This document shows positions 1 to 9,378 of a stretch of 64,000 nucleotides of DNA, piece after piece. The stretch covers positions 1 to 64,000 of the forward strand of contig NZ_CDBK01000003.1 of the NCBI RefSeq assembly GCF_000819785.1, written 5' to 3'. This DNA is from Aeromonas caviae. Its GTDB lineage: Bacteria; Pseudomonadota; Gammaproteobacteria; Enterobacterales; Aeromonadaceae. The notes beneath the pieces are model-generated. The model searched no databases. It saw only the letters and a list, made by a program, of their open reading frames with translations, and was not told where the DNA came from. A program made the position numbers and the translations under genes. Position 1 is the first letter of the stretch. Each line of letters opens with the position of its first letter.

Positions 1-1
1 C

Positions 2-556
2 GCCCCCGCGCCGGCGCGCGACGCCGCCCCTCGCCCCGCCCTCGTGGCAGGCGCCCATGCCCCCTTCCTGGCCCTGCTGGGCAGCGGCCGTCATCTGCTG
101 GAGGCCGGTTGCGGGGCAGGAGAGGATCTGCGCCTCTTTCGCCAGCAAGGCCTCACCGTGACAGCCTTCGATGCGAGCCGAGCGCAGGCCGCCGCCGCCT
201 CGCGCCTGTGCGGCCAGCCGGTGCGAGTCTGCCGCTTCGAGCAGATGCGAAGCGTCGTTCCCTATGACGGCATCTGGGCCAGCGGCTCCCTCCCCTGTCT
301 GCCCGAACACGAGATAGCCCCGGCGCTCGGTCATCTGGCCACCCTCCTCAAGGCCGGGGGCCCTCTCTACGCCTCCTTCCCCCACGGGATGGGCGAACCG
401 CAGCCACGGTCGGGGGAATATCCCCTGCAGACCCGGCTCGACGAGGCGGGGCTGCGACGCCTGATCGCTCCCCTCCCCTTCACCCTGCACCATGGCTGGG
501 TGGGGGAAGATGAAGTGAACGGCCCCTGGCTGCACGCCTTGCTGGTGCGGCGCTGA
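2..556 (+). CDS. Class I SAM-dependent methyltransferase (5' end outside window)
   Basis: The frame is open to the window edge, so the gene probably starts upstream; a GTG at 44 is the first start codon inside the window. A glycine-rich SAM-binding motif I (LLEAGCGAG, about 94-120) is followed by an acidic residue at the end of the next strand (AFDAS), the usual Rossmann-fold methyltransferase pattern. The visible part fits the small UbiE/BioC-like class. Nothing shows the substrate. It stands alone, ending about 170 bases before the symporter. Confidence 0.7.
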   Translation, partial: APAPARDAAPRPALVAGAHAPFLALLGSGRHLLEAGCGAGEDLRLFRQQGLTVTAFDASRAQAAAASRLCGQPVRVCRFEQMRSVVPYDGIWASGSLPCLPEHEIAPALGHLATLLKAGGPLYASFPHGMGEPQPRSGEYPLQTRLDEAGLRRLIAPLPFTLHHGWVGEDEVNGPWLHALLVRR

Positions 557-724
557 TCCGCGACCCCCCCCGAGGTCAGTGACACCTCACGGCATTCAGC
601 CCATTAACAATATTTAACCCTGAGTTAACCACCATAAAGCAGACAAGATGCGGTGTTTGTGTTAAAAAGCGGCATTAAAATCAAAATTAAATAACAAATC
701 AGACACCAACACCTGGATTCCCCC

Positions 725-1900
725 ATGAAACTCGTTCTCAATCTGGTTGCCGGTATCCTCGCCGGCCTGCTGCTCGGTCTCTATGCCCCCGAATGGGTCG
801 CCCGCGTGCTGTTCACCGCCAAGACGGTGATAGGCCAGCTCATCACCTTCACCATCCCGCTCATCATCCTCTTCTTCATCATGAGCGGCATCGCCAGCCT
901 GCCGAAGAACTCCGGCAAGCTGCTGGGCAAGACGGTGGGGCTCTCCTACTGCTCCACCATACTGGCGGGCCTGTTCGCCTTCACCGTGGCGAGCCACCTG
1001 ATCCCGCACCTGACCACGGCCGCCGAGCCCACCGCCGAGGCTGCCACCAAGCTCGCTTCCTACATCAATCTCGAGATCCCGCCCCTGTTCGGGGTGATGT
1101 CGGCCCTGGCCGCCGCCTTCGTGTTCGGCATCGGCATCAGCGCCACCCAGGCCACCGACCTGCGCCGGGTCGCCGATCAGGGCCGTGACATCATCGACCG
1201 CCTGCTGGCACGCGTGATCATTCCCCTGCTCCCCTTCTACATCGCCGGCGTCTTCGTCGAGATGACGGTGGAAGGCACCGTCTTCGCCACCCTCAAGACC
1301 TTCGGGGTAGTGCTGGTGATGGCCATCGTCATGCACTGGATCTGGCTCTGCGTCCTGTTCGTCGGCACCGGCCTCGCCCAAGGGCGCTCCCCCGTCATGC
1401 TCATCAAGAACATGCTGCCCGCCTACTTCACCGCCCTTGGCACCATGTCCAGCGCCGCCACCATTCCGGTGGCCCTGCAAGCCAGCAAGCGCAACGGCGT
1501 GAGCGACGGCATCGCCAACTTCACCGTGCCCCTGTGCGCCACCATCCACCTGTGCGGCTCCACCATCACCCTGGTGACCTGCGCCACGGCGGTGATGTTC
1601 CTCTCCGAACACCTGGCCATTCCGGGCTACGGCACCATGGTGCCCTTCATCATGATGCTGGGCGTCATCATGATTGCCGCGCCGGGCGCACCGGGTGGCG
1701 GTGTCATGTCCGCGCTCGGCCTGCTCACTTCCATGCTCGGCTTCGGTGAGGCCTCCATCGCCCTGATGATCGCCCTCTACCTGGCCCAGGACAGCTTCGG
1801 CACCGCCTGCAACGTCACCGGTGACGGCGTCATCGCCCTGTGGGCCGACCGCTTCGCCCGGGGCGAGCCAGCACTCAGCACCGAGCAGGACGCAGCCTGA
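725..1900 (+). CDS. Dicarboxylate/amino acid:cation symporter (DAACS family)
   Basis: A 391-residue polytopic membrane protein with regularly spaced hydrophobic segments. The C-terminal half carries the serine/glycine-rich re-entrant region typical of sodium:dicarboxylate symporters (TMSSAATIPVAL, and later APGAPGGGVMSA). The family imports C4-dicarboxylates or acidic and neutral amino acids with sodium or protons; the substrate cannot be read from sequence. The gene ends in tandem TGA TAG stops and is followed by a bidirectional terminator shared with tesB. It appears monocistronic. Confidence 0.85.
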   Translation: MKLVLNLVAGILAGLLLGLYAPEWVARVLFTAKTVIGQLITFTIPLIILFFIMSGIASLPKNSGKLLGKTVGLSYCSTILAGLFAFTVASHLIPHLTTAAEPTAEAATKLASYINLEIPPLFGVMSALAAAFVFGIGISATQATDLRRVADQGRDIIDRLLARVIIPLLPFYIAGVFVEMTVEGTVFATLKTFGVVLVMAIVMHWIWLCVLFVGTGLAQGRSPVMLIKNMLPAYFTALGTMSSAATIPVALQASKRNGVSDGIANFTVPLCATIHLCGSTITLVTCATAVMFLSEHLAIPGYGTMVPFIMMLGVIMIAAPGAPGGGVMSALGLLTSMLGFGEASIALMIALYLAQDSFGTACNVTGDGVIALWADRFARGEPALSTEQDAA

Positions 1901-1910
1901 TAGCGCAGGC

Positions 1911-1947
1911 AATAAAAAACGGGAGCCATCGGCTCCCGTTTTTTATT
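1911..1947. terminator. Bidirectional intrinsic terminator
   Basis: A perfect inverted repeat (GGGAGCC, loop ATC, GGCTCCC) is flanked by an A-run on the left and a T-run on the right. It can therefore end both the rightward symporter transcript and the leftward tesB transcript. Confidence 0.9.
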
Positions 1948-1963
1948 GGTGCAAGAGGGCGTC

Positions 1964-2827
1964 TCAGCCCCGGCGACGGATCACCCCTTCCTGCATGGTG
2001 CTCGCCACCAATACCCCATCCCGGGTGAAGAACTGGCCGCGCACCAGACCCCGACCGCCGCTGGCGCTCGGGCTGTCCACCACGTAGAGCAGCCAGTCGT
2101 CCAGCCGGAACTCCCGGTGGAACCACATGGAGTGATCGATGGTGGCCACCTGCATGTCCGGCTCCCAGTAGGAGACCCCGTGGGGCTGCAGGGCGGCGAA
2201 CAGGAAGTGGAAGTCGGAGGCATAGGCCAGCAGGTAGTTGTGGACCCGCTGATCATCCGGCACCGGGCCATTGGCCTTGAACCAGGTGTAGCGAAGGGGC
2301 TCGTGAACATCCGGGCGGATGGGGTCCACCAGGGTCACGGGGCGAATTTCGATGGGCTTCTCGCACAGGATCTTGTCCCGCAGGGCCGCCGGGATCATCT
2401 GCTCGTAGGGACGCACCAGCTCCAGCTCGCTCTTGAGCTGCTCCGGGGGCGTGATGCCGGCCGGCATCTTCGCCTGGTGCTCGAAGCCCTCGGCCTCCAC
2501 CTGGAAGGAGGCGTTGAGGTAGAAGATGGGCTTGCCATTCTGGATGGCCTTTACCCGGCGGGTGGAGACGGTCTGGCCGTCGCGGATGTTCTCCACGTCG
2601 TAGACGATGGGCTTGTTGGCATCCCCGGGGCGCAGGAAGTAGGAGTGGAAACTGTGGACCTGGCGGTCGCTTGCCACCGTCTGCTTGGCGGCTGACAAGG
2701 CCTGCCCCATCACCTGTCCGCCAAACACGGATCGCAACCCGAGATCCTGGCTCTGGCCCCGAAACAGGCCCTCCTCGATCTTTTCGAGCGCCAGCAACGC
2801 CAGCAGCTCATCCAGTACCTTGCTCAT
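1964..2827 (-). CDS. tesB: Acyl-CoA thioesterase II
   Basis: A 287-residue protein of the same length as E. coli TesB (286). It hydrolyses medium- and long-chain acyl-CoA to free fatty acid and CoA in the cytoplasm. The N-terminus ([20 protein letters not shown]) and the repeated hot-dog layout match the family. The frame stays open for 58 codons upstream, but the ATG at 2827 has a clear AGGAGA ribosome site and matches the family start. Single gene, ending at the bidirectional terminator shared with the symporter. Confidence 0.9.
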   Translation of the reverse strand: MSKVLDELLALLALEKIEEGLFRGQSQDLGLRSVFGGQVMGQALSAAKQTVASDRQVHSFHSYFLRPGDANKPIVYDVENIRDGQTVSTRRVKAIQNGKPIFYLNASFQVEAEGFEHQAKMPAGITPPEQLKSELELVRPYEQMIPAALRDKILCEKPIEIRPVTLVDPIRPDVHEPLRYTWFKANGPVPDDQRVHNYLLAYASDFHFLFAALQPHGVSYWEPDMQVATIDHSMWFHREFRLDDWLLYVVDSPSASGGRGLVRGQFFTRDGVLVASTMQEGVIRRRG

Positions 2828-3012
2828 TGGTTTCTCCTGTCTTTGTGCGCGAAAGGCTAACAAGCCCGTCCCGGCAGGGCAACAGCTCCCTCGGCAGGGT
2901 CGAAAAAAAAGAAAGAGAAATTGATGAAAACAAAAATGCATTAGTAAAAGGAATGAAAAGCCCCCTGCGCCGCCCTCTTTGTCGTACCAGGCCGGGAACA
3001 TGTCCGGAACAC

Positions 3013-3042
3013 AAAAAAGCCCGCACCTTGGGGTGCGGGCTT
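3013..3042 (-). terminator. Intrinsic terminator after rluB
   Basis: Ten-base-pair stem AGCCCGCACC/GGTGCGGGCT with a four-base loop. Read on the minus strand it is followed by a run of T, placing it just downstream of rluB as the end of the rnm-to-rluB cluster. Confidence 0.85.
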
Positions 3043-3078
3043 GTGGCGTGTCCGGGGCGAGCTACCCGTGGCGGCGGC

Positions 3079-4002
3079 TTACTTGCTGCCGGTGCCGGAA
3101 TTGCGGGTGGAGGAGGTCGGCTTGCGACGGGCGGTGGTGGCACGGGCGCGCGGCTCCTTGCCCTGCATCTCCTTGTGGCGCTTCACGGCGCGACGGATCT
3201 GGGCGGCCTGCTTGTGGCGGGTGCTCTTGCCATCCTGCTGCAGATCGACCTTGGACTCGGTCTCGTTGGGCAGATTGACCAGGCCGCGCAGGTAGTTCAC
3301 CTCGGGGAGTTTCAGCTCCTGCCAGCCGCCGCGGGGGATGCCGCGATCCAGCTTGACGTCGCCGTAGCGGATACGCATCAGGCGGCTCACCTGCACTTCC
3401 TGGGACTCCCACAGGCGGCGCACTTCCCGGTTGCGGCCCTCGGTCAGGGTGACGTTGAACCACTGGTTCAGCCCTTCACCGCCGGCGGGCTTGATCTTGT
3501 TGAACTTGGCCATGCCGTCTTCCAGCTGCACGCCCTTGCGCAGGCGCTGCAGCATGGCTTCGGTGATCTCGCCAAAGACCCGCACCGCGTATTCCCGCTC
3601 CACTTCGTGGCTCGGGTGCATCAGGCGGTTCGCCAGCTCACCGTCGGTGGTGAACAGCAAGAGACCGGAGGTGTTGACGTCGAGACGACCCACCGCAATC
3701 CAGCGGGCACCATCCATCTTGGGCAGACGATCAAACACGGTGGGACGTCCTTCCGGATCGTGGCGGGTGCACATCTCCCCTTCGGGCTTGTGGTAGGCCA
3801 ACACGCGGCAGATCACTTCCTCTGCGGCGCGGGTCTTGACCTGGTGGCCATCCACCCGGATCACGGCGTTCACTTCGACGCGATCCCCCAGCGTGGCGAC
3901 CTTGCCATCCACGCTGACCCGACCTGCGGTGATCAGGGCCTCCATCTCACGACGGGAGCCTTGACCCGCGCGGGCCAATACTTTTTGCAGTTTTTCACTC
4001 AT
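3079..4002 (-). CDS. rluB: 23S rRNA pseudouridine synthase RluB
   Basis: A 307-residue RsuA/RluB/E/F-family pseudouridine synthase; E. coli RluB modifies U2605 of 23S rRNA. An N-terminal S4 RNA-binding domain (from [13 protein letters not shown]) is followed by the catalytic motif [17 protein letters not shown], whose Asp is the nucleophile. The C-terminal tail is basic ([20 protein letters not shown]), as in the family. The ATG at 4002 overlaps the end of scpB by 8 bases, so translation is probably coupled. The in-frame extension to 4293 lies inside scpB and is rejected. Confidence 0.92.
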   Translation of the reverse strand: MSEKLQKVLARAGQGSRREMEALITAGRVSVDGKVATLGDRVEVNAVIRVDGHQVKTRAAEEVICRVLAYHKPEGEMCTRHDPEGRPTVFDRLPKMDGARWIAVGRLDVNTSGLLLFTTDGELANRLMHPSHEVEREYAVRVFGEITEAMLQRLRKGVQLEDGMAKFNKIKPAGGEGLNQWFNVTLTEGRNREVRRLWESQEVQVSRLMRIRYGDVKLDRGIPRGGWQELKLPEVNYLRGLVNLPNETESKVDLQQDGKSTRHKQAAQIRRAVKRHKEMQGKEPRARATTARRKPTSSTRNSGTGSK

Positions 4003-4687
4003 CGGGTTTACCTGATTGTTGATCGCTGCCCGCCGACATCGCGGACAACCTTGGCTCTTGTGGGAAGGCCCCGTTGGCCTCCCCACCATGTTCATGCTCA
4101 GCACGGCCTGCCAGAGGCTGACCGTCACCGCCCTCGCCCGGCATGAGCGACAAGGGGGCCTGCAGCTCGGGATCCAGCTCGGGGAGCTGCTCCAGACTCT
4201 GCAGGTTGAAATAGTCCAGAAATTCACGGGTGGTGGCGAGCAGCTCGGGGCGACCCGCCACCTCCTTGTGGCCGATGCTGCGCACCCAGCCACGCTCCTT
4301 GAGGGTGTTGACGATCTGGCTCGACACCGCCACCCCGCGGATGGCTTCTATCTCCGCCCGGGTGATGGGCTGACGATAGGCAATCAGCGTCAGCGTCTCC
4401 ATCACGGCGCGGGAATAACGGGGAGCCCGCTCGCTCCACAGGCGCGACAGCTCCTCGGCGTACTCCTGGCGGGCCTGGAAACGCCAGCCGGAGGCCACCT
4501 CTTTGAGCTCGACCCCCCGCTCGCTGTAATCCTGTCTGAGCTCTGCCAGCAGCAGCTGGACATAGCGGCCGGTGACCGGGTAGTCCGAGAGCACGCTGCC
4601 CTTGATTTCGCTCACCGTGAGGGGACGCCCCGCCACGAAGATCGCCGCCTCGATCAGGGTCTTCAATCGTTCAGCAGGCAGCGCCAC
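3995..4687 (-). CDS. scpB: Segregation and condensation protein ScpB
   Basis: A 230-residue winged-helix protein of the ScpB/kite family ([39 protein letters not shown]). In SMC-ScpAB complexes ScpB dimers bind the kleisin ScpA. It lies between scpA (41-base gap) and rluB (8-base overlap), a conserved order. Enterobacteria that use MukBEF have lost this pair, whereas many other gammaproteobacteria keep it; whether a partner Smc exists cannot be told from this window. Confidence 0.9.
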   Translation of the reverse strand: MALPAERLKTLIEAAIFVAGRPLTVSEIKGSVLSDYPVTGRYVQLLLAELRQDYSERGVELKEVASGWRFQARQEYAEELSRLWSERAPRYSRAVMETLTLIAYRQPITRAEIEAIRGVAVSSQIVNTLKERGWVRSIGHKEVAGRPELLATTREFLDYFNLQSLEQLPELDPELQAPLSLMPGEGGDGQPLAGRAEHEHGGEANGAFPQEPRLSAMSAGSDQQSGKPDE

Positions 4688-4728
4688 GGTGGACCTCCCG
4701 GGTCCGCGCCCCTGGCGCCGCCCCTCGC

Positions 4729-5610
4729 TCAGTGTAGATGCTCATGCTCCTCCCCCTTCCCCTGACTCGCCAGGGCAAAATGGATGGGGCCCAGGGGCTC
4801 CGCCTGCAAGATCCAGATCAATTGCTCCTTGCACAGCTCCAGCAGGGCCAGGAAGGTCACCAGCACCCCCATGCGCCCCTCCTCGGCCCGCAGCACCTGC
4901 TCCAGGCGCAGGGTCTGGCCCAGGGAGAGCATGGCGAGGATCTCCGCCATCCGTACCCGGGTCGGGATCTGCTCGCGGCGGATCTGGTGATGTTCAAAAT
5001 GAGTCGCGCGTTTTACCACACTTTGCATGTAAAGGGCGAGTTCAACCAGAGAAACATCGGGCGCCAATGGCTTCAAGGCACCAAAATCCGGCGCCATGGC
5101 GGCGGCGACGAAGATCTCCCGCTCCACCCTCGGCAGGGCATTGACCCGCTCCGCCCCCAGCTTGTAGCGCTCGTACTCCTGCAGGCGACGAATGAGGGTG
5201 ACGCGAGGGTCTTCTCCCTCCTCCTCGTCTTCCAGCTCCGGGGCCTTGGGCAGCAGCAGGCGGGACTTTATCTCCGCGAGCCAGGCCGCCATCAGCAGGT
5301 ATTCCGCCGCCAGCTCGAGGTTGAGCCCCTGCATCAGATCCACGTACTCCATGTACTGGGCGGTGATCTGCAGGATGGGCAGGTTGAGGATGTCGAGCTG
5401 CTGGCGCCGGATGAGGTAGAGCAAGAGATCCAGCGGCCCCTCGAAGGTGTCGAGAAACACCTCCAGCGCATCGGGGGGGATGAACAAGTCCTGGGGCAGC
5501 TCATGGTAGGGCTGCCCCAGCACGGTGGCGATGGGCGGGGGAAGGGAAGCCTCCCCCGTCGTGCCCGCGGGGGTTGTCAGCGCGGGCACGGGGTCGGCAA
5601 GATCACTCAA
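4729..5610 (-). CDS. scpA: Segregation and condensation protein ScpA (kleisin), TTG start proposed
   Basis: Kleisin-family protein recognised by the core FEGPLDLLLYLIRRQQLDI and by the C-terminal winged-helix region (LEQVLRAEEGRMGVLVTFLA). It bridges SMC heads and binds ScpB. The start is uncertain: TTG at 5610 gives 293 residues and overlaps the yciO stop; GTG at 5631 or 5589 are alternatives. The frame runs further up into yciO (an ATG at 5745), but that part is low-complexity out-of-frame translation. Overlap with yciO suggests translational coupling. Confidence 0.85.
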   Translation of the reverse strand: MSDLADPVPALTTPAGTTGEASLPPPIATVLGQPYHELPQDLFIPPDALEVFLDTFEGPLDLLLYLIRRQQLDILNLPILQITAQYMEYVDLMQGLNLELAAEYLLMAAWLAEIKSRLLLPKAPELEDEEEGEDPRVTLIRRLQEYERYKLGAERVNALPRVEREIFVAAAMAPDFGALKPLAPDVSLVELALYMQSVVKRATHFEHHQIRREQIPTRVRMAEILAMLSLGQTLRLEQVLRAEEGRMGVLVTFLALLELCKEQLIWILQAEPLGPIHFALASQGKGEEHEHLH

Positions 5611-6223
5611 ACGGCGTCGGATCCCCGGCACCGCGGCGACGCAGCACGGGCTCGTCGTCGGAGAAGTCCACCACAGTGGTGGGCTGCTCGCCCAGATACC
5701 CGCCGTTGACCACCAGATCCAGCTGCTTGCCGAGCTTGTCGGCAATCTCCTCGGGGTCGAACTCCGCCATCTCGGAGCCCGGCAGGATCAGAGTGGTGGA
5801 GAGCAGCGGCTCACCGAGGGCCTCGAGCAAGGCCAGCGCGATGTTGTTGGCCGGGACCCGGATGCCGATGGTCTTCTTCTTCTCGTTCATGAGGCGACGC
5901 GGCACCTCCTTGGTGGCCTTGAAGATGAAGGTGTAGGGTCCGGGGGTGTTGTTCTTGACCAGCCGGAAGGCGGTGTTGTCCACCTTGGCATAGGTGGAGA
6001 TCTCCGAGAGATCCCGGCACACCAGGGTGAAGTCGTGGTTTGGCTCGATGCGACGGATGCGGCAGATGCGCTCCAGGGCATCCTTGTTGCCCATCTGGCA
6101 GCCCAGGGCGTAGCCGGAGTCGGTGGGATAGACGATGACGCCGCCGTTTTGCAGGATCTGCACCGCCTGGCTGATGAGGCGAACCTGGGGATTGTCGGGA
6201 TGTACGTAAAAATGCTGACTCAT
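5603..6223 (-). CDS. yciO: YciO, Sua5/YrdC/YciO family protein
   Basis: A 206-residue protein with the same length and near colinear sequence as E. coli YciO (MSQHFYVHPDNPQVRLI; GGVIVYPTDSGYALGC). The family shares the fold of threonylcarbamoyl-AMP synthase (TsaC/Sua5), but the physiological role of YciO itself is not settled, so it should not be assumed to be the essential t6A enzyme. It sits between rnm and scpA on the minus strand, the order seen beside the trp operon in relatives. Confidence 0.9.
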   Translation of the reverse strand: MSQHFYVHPDNPQVRLISQAVQILQNGGVIVYPTDSGYALGCQMGNKDALERICRIRRIEPNHDFTLVCRDLSEISTYAKVDNTAFRLVKNNTPGPYTFIFKATKEVPRRLMNEKKKTIGIRVPANNIALALLEALGEPLLSTTLILPGSEMAEFDPEEIADKLGKQLDLVVNGGYLGEQPTTVVDFSDDEPVLRRRGAGDPTPFE

Positions 6224-6349
6224 ATGCTCTTCTCGCGATAGGGGGCACGCTCGTTGCCCGCTTCATGGTCAAGGGCCCCTTGGCCCATGACACTACCTTA
6301 ACCTGTTTGACGCAGACTCGCCTGCATCAAAGATGCCGGCCCGGGGCGC

Positions 6350-7231
6350 TCAGCGGCTGGCCAGCAGACCCGCATGCTCCTCGGGGGTGAGCCCGAAATG
6401 ACCGGGGTGACCCAGCCACAGCGGCATCCCCTCCTTGGGGAGCCAGAGGTGGCGGCCAAGCTCGGTCCAGTTGGAGGGGAAGTGAAAATCGGACCCCACC
6501 GAAATATAGAGATCGTGCTCCCTGGCCCACTGGCCGAGATTCGCCCGCTCCTGTGGGCTCTGCTGGGGCAGGGAGACCTCCATGGCATCCCCCCCGACGG
6601 CCTTGAAGGCCACCAGCAGCCGTTTGATCCACTTGGCGGTGAGATTGTAGCGGCTCGGGTGAGCCAGCACCGCCAGCCCGCCTGCGGCGTGGATGGCCTC
6701 GATAGCCTCTCCCATCCCGGGCCACTCGGCGGGCACATAGCCCTTGTTGCCCCGGCTCAGGTACTTCTTGAACACCTTCTGCATATTGTCGGCCACCCCG
6801 CGCGCCACCAGCACCCGGGCAAAGTGGGCCCGGGTCACGGCGGCGTCACCGGCGAGCTGCTTGGCCTCTTCATAGGTGCCCGGGATGAGGCACTTCTCCA
6901 GACGACGCCCGATCTCCTCGGCGCGCGCCTCCCGGCGAGCCCGCTGCCCTGCCAGAAAGGCGAGCAACTGGGGATTTTTCTCGTCCACCCCGAGGGCCAC
7001 GATGTGGATCTCGTGATGCTCCCACCCGGTGGAGATCTCCACCCCGCTCACCAGGCGCAGTGGCAACTGGTCGGCCGAGATGGTCTGGCGCACTTCTTCA
7101 AGCCCGTCGAGGGTATCGTGGTCAGTGACCGCTAACACCTCCACCCCTTTTTCGGCGGCGCGGCGCACCAGGTCGGCGGGGCTCAGCACCCCGTCCGAGG
7201 CGGTGGTGTGGCAATGAAGATCGAATCTCAT
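6350..7231 (-). CDS. rnm: PHP-family 5'-3' exoribonuclease (RNase AM, formerly YciV/TrpH)
   Basis: A 293-residue PHP phosphoesterase, identical in length to E. coli RNase AM. Metal-binding motifs are visible: DLHCHTTASDG at the N-terminus, VTDHDT, and SVGSDFHFP near the C-terminus. The E. coli enzyme digests short 3',5'-bisphosphates and matures 5S and other rRNA 5' ends. ATG at 7231 is the family start; the 31 codons upstream are rejected. It is divergent from trpL-trpE with about 130 bases between. Confidence 0.9.
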   Translation of the reverse strand: MRFDLHCHTTASDGVLSPADLVRRAAEKGVEVLAVTDHDTLDGLEEVRQTISADQLPLRLVSGVEISTGWEHHEIHIVALGVDEKNPQLLAFLAGQRARREARAEEIGRRLEKCLIPGTYEEAKQLAGDAAVTRAHFARVLVARGVADNMQKVFKKYLSRGNKGYVPAEWPGMGEAIEAIHAAGGLAVLAHPSRYNLTAKWIKRLLVAFKAVGGDAMEVSLPQQSPQERANLGQWAREHDLYISVGSDFHFPSNWTELGRHLWLPKEGMPLWLGHPGHFGLTPEEHAGLLASR

Positions 7232-7359
7232 CGGCGTGTTTCGCTCTTGTTTGGGACCTGCCTGGAAAAGGCCGGCAAAAAAGCGACTTGACTTGGCCGC
7301 GGCTTTATCGTTTTCTGTAGGCACTTCATTGCAAACATCTTTTTACAGGACTCAATCTC

Positions 7360-7407
7360 ATGCAAGCGACTTCCATCCTGACCATCTGGTGGTGGCACAC
7401 TCCCTGA
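7360..7407 (+). CDS. trpL: trp operon leader peptide
   Basis: A 15-codon ORF reading MQATSILTIWWWHTP, with three consecutive Trp codons and an AGGA ribosome site 10 bases upstream. It precedes a terminator hairpin and trpE, the standard layout for Trp-tRNA-dependent attenuation: stalling at the Trp codons when charged tRNA is scarce lets an antiterminator form. It is too short for routine gene callers. Confidence 0.9.
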   Translation: MQATSILTIWWWHTP

Positions 7408-7497
7408 CATGCGGGCGTGTGGTCGTTGCTGTACCTGTAATCTGACAGCAAGTTAAGAACCCAAAGAAAAAGCCCGCTGACCCCAGCGGGCTTTTTT
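7385..7497 (+). promoter_or_regulatory. trp attenuator (antiterminator and terminator)
   Basis: The terminator stem is AGCCCGCTG (7471-7479) with CAGCGGGCT (7484-7492) followed by a T-run. The alternative partner is GCGGGC at 7411-7416, right after the leader stop, which can pair with GCCCGC at 7472-7477 to form the antiterminator. CACAC in the leader peptide can in turn pair with GTGTG near 7417-7421 to sequester that segment. No convincing TrpR operator was recognised upstream. Confidence 0.85.
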
Positions 7498-7655
7498 ATT
7501 ATCCGGCAAATGGACCTGTGATGAAACCGACAATTCAGAGAAGCACACTGACATGGCGATGGCGAACTCGCTGACGTGACCCGAACCCGACCCATTTTCA
7601 AGAGAGACAGCGCCATGACCATCGGTGACACACAACACATGCAAGGGAAGGCATT

Positions 7656-9290
7656 ATGACAGGCAACAAGACCCGTTTGCCCCTGGGCGAATTCGATACC
7701 ATCCGGCTCAATGCCCCCTATGTGACAGACCCCCTGGCACTCTATACCCGACTCTGCCAGGACAGACCCAACAACCTGCTGCTCGAATCGGTGGAGATCG
7801 ACTCCAAGGCCGGTACCCAGAGCCTGCTGCTGGTGGACGCCTGCCTGCGCATCGAGTGCCGCGGCCGCGCCGTGCAGGTGCGCCCCCTCGGCGACAACGG
7901 CGCCGCCCTGCAGCGCCTGCTGGAGCAGCGCCTGCCCGCCGTCATCACCCAGACCCGAGTGGCGGACGAGCTGCACCTCGACTTCCCGGCGTCCGATCGG
8001 GAGCTTGACGAAGACAGCCGCCTCAAGGGCAGCAGCGTGCTGGACGTGCTGCGCACCCTGCAGCGGGAGCTGCAATGCCAGCAGGGCAAAGAGGCCCTCT
8101 TCATGGCGGGCAGCTTCGCCTACGACCTCATCGCCTCCTTTGAAGACTTACCCGAGGTGCCAGAGGGGAGCAACGACTGCCCTGACTACTGCTTCTATGT
8201 GGCCGAGACCCTGATCACCATCGACCACATCAAGCAGAGTACCCAGTTGCTGGCCTGCCTGTTCGGCGGCGAAGAGGATGAGCAGCTGGACGCGCGCTAC
8301 GCCCGCCTGACCGCTCGCCTCGAGTCCTTCAAACAGGCCTGTCAGCAGCCGCTGCCTGCGCCGCAGGGCACGGCGCCGCTGACCGGCGCCCTGGCCGTCG
8401 ACAAGGGGGACAAGCAGTTCTGTGCCGAGGTCGAGAAGCTCAAGGGCTTCATCCGCCGTGGTGACATCTTCCAGGTGGTGCCGTCCCGCAGCTTCTCCCT
8501 CCCCTGCCCGGATCCCGTCGCCGCCTATCGCCGCCTCAAGCAGACCAACCCCAGCCCCTACATGTTCTACGTGCAGGACGAGGGCTTCACCCTGTTTGGC
8601 GCCTCCCCCGAGAGCGCGGTCAAGTTCTGCGCCAACAGCCGCCAAGTGGAGATGTACCCCATCGCCGGCACCCGCCGCCGCGGCCTCAACCCGGACGGTA
8701 GCATCAACCTGGATCTGGACGGCCGCATCGAGCTGGAGCTGCGCCAGGACGAGAAAGAGGTGGCCGAGCACCTGATGCTGGTGGATCTGGGTCGCAACGA
8801 CATCGCCCGCATCTCCGCCCCCGGCACCCGCTACGTCAAGGATCTGCTGAAAGTGGATCGCTACAGCCACGTCATGCACCTGGTCTCCCGGGTGGTGGGC
8901 ACCCTTCGCGCCGACCTTGACGCCCTGCACGCCTATCAGGCCTGCATGAACATGGGCACCCTGACCGGTGCCCCCAAGCTGCGCGCCAGCGAGCTTATCC
9001 GCATGGTGGAAGGCAAGCGCCGCGGCAGCTACGGCGGCGCCGTGGGTTACCTCAACGGTGCTGGTGAGATGGACACCTGCATCGTCATCCGCTCCGCCTT
9101 CGTGAAAGAGGGGGTCGCCCATGTCCAGGCCGGCGCCGGGGTGGTCTATGACTCCAAACCCCAGGCCGAGGCGGACGAGACCCGCGCCAAGGCGGCGGCC
9201 GTGCTGGCCGCCATCGCTGCCAGCCATGGCACCTCCCTGCAGGCCCTCAGCGCCCAGCAGGAACAACACAAGGACGTGAGCCATGACTAA
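7656..9290 (+). CDS. trpE: Anthranilate synthase component I
   Basis: A 544-residue chorismate-utilising enzyme that makes anthranilate from chorismate and ammonia or glutamine with TrpG. The LLES motif at residues 42-45 corresponds to the tryptophan feedback site in enteric TrpE. The catalytic half carries PSPYMFYV, GASPES, PIAGTRRRG and the C-terminal GAGVVYDS motif. The ATG at 7656 has an AAGGGAAGG ribosome site. First structural gene of the operon; its last codons overlap a decayed trpG start copy. Confidence 0.95.
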   Translation: MTGNKTRLPLGEFDTIRLNAPYVTDPLALYTRLCQDRPNNLLLESVEIDSKAGTQSLLLVDACLRIECRGRAVQVRPLGDNGAALQRLLEQRLPAVITQTRVADELHLDFPASDRELDEDSRLKGSSVLDVLRTLQRELQCQQGKEALFMAGSFAYDLIASFEDLPEVPEGSNDCPDYCFYVAETLITIDHIKQSTQLLACLFGGEEDEQLDARYARLTARLESFKQACQQPLPAPQGTAPLTGALAVDKGDKQFCAEVEKLKGFIRRGDIFQVVPSRSFSLPCPDPVAAYRRLKQTNPSPYMFYVQDEGFTLFGASPESAVKFCANSRQVEMYPIAGTRRRGLNPDGSINLDLDGRIELELRQDEKEVAEHLMLVDLGRNDIARISAPGTRYVKDLLKVDRYSHVMHLVSRVVGTLRADLDALHAYQACMNMGTLTGAPKLRASELIRMVEGKRRGSYGGAVGYLNGAGEMDTCIVIRSAFVKEGVAHVQAGAGVVYDSKPQAEADETRAKAAAVLAAIAASHGTSLQALSAQQEQHKDVSHD

Positions 9291-9378
9291 CATCTTCCTG
9301 TTCGACAACGTCGATTCGTTCACTTACAACGCTTTGACCGACCAGTTCCGCACTTCGAAGGAGCAGTCCCATGACTAA
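9283..9378 (+). pseudogene. Decayed duplicate of the trpG 5' end (31-codon mini-ORF)
   Basis: This segment repeats the start of trpG: over the first 48 bases it differs from 9371-9418 at five positions, three of them synonymous, then has one extra codon, then 14 identical bases. It reads in frame as 31 residues (MTNIFLFDNVDSFTYN...), starts in an ATGACTAA overlap with the trpE stop, and stops in an identical ATGACTAA overlap with the true trpG start. It may still couple translation of trpE to trpG. The copies are 88 bases apart. Confidence 0.85.

Noticed and set aside
662-1912. A 416-codon minus-strand open frame opposite the symporter
   Set aside because: Composition dominated by Gly, His, Asp and Glu and complete overlap with a clear membrane transporter gene.
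7260-7359. A TrpR operator and clear sigma-70 hexamers ahead of trpL
   Set aside because: TTGACT is visible near 7287, but no good -10 at 16-18 bases and no CTAGT-type dyad were found.
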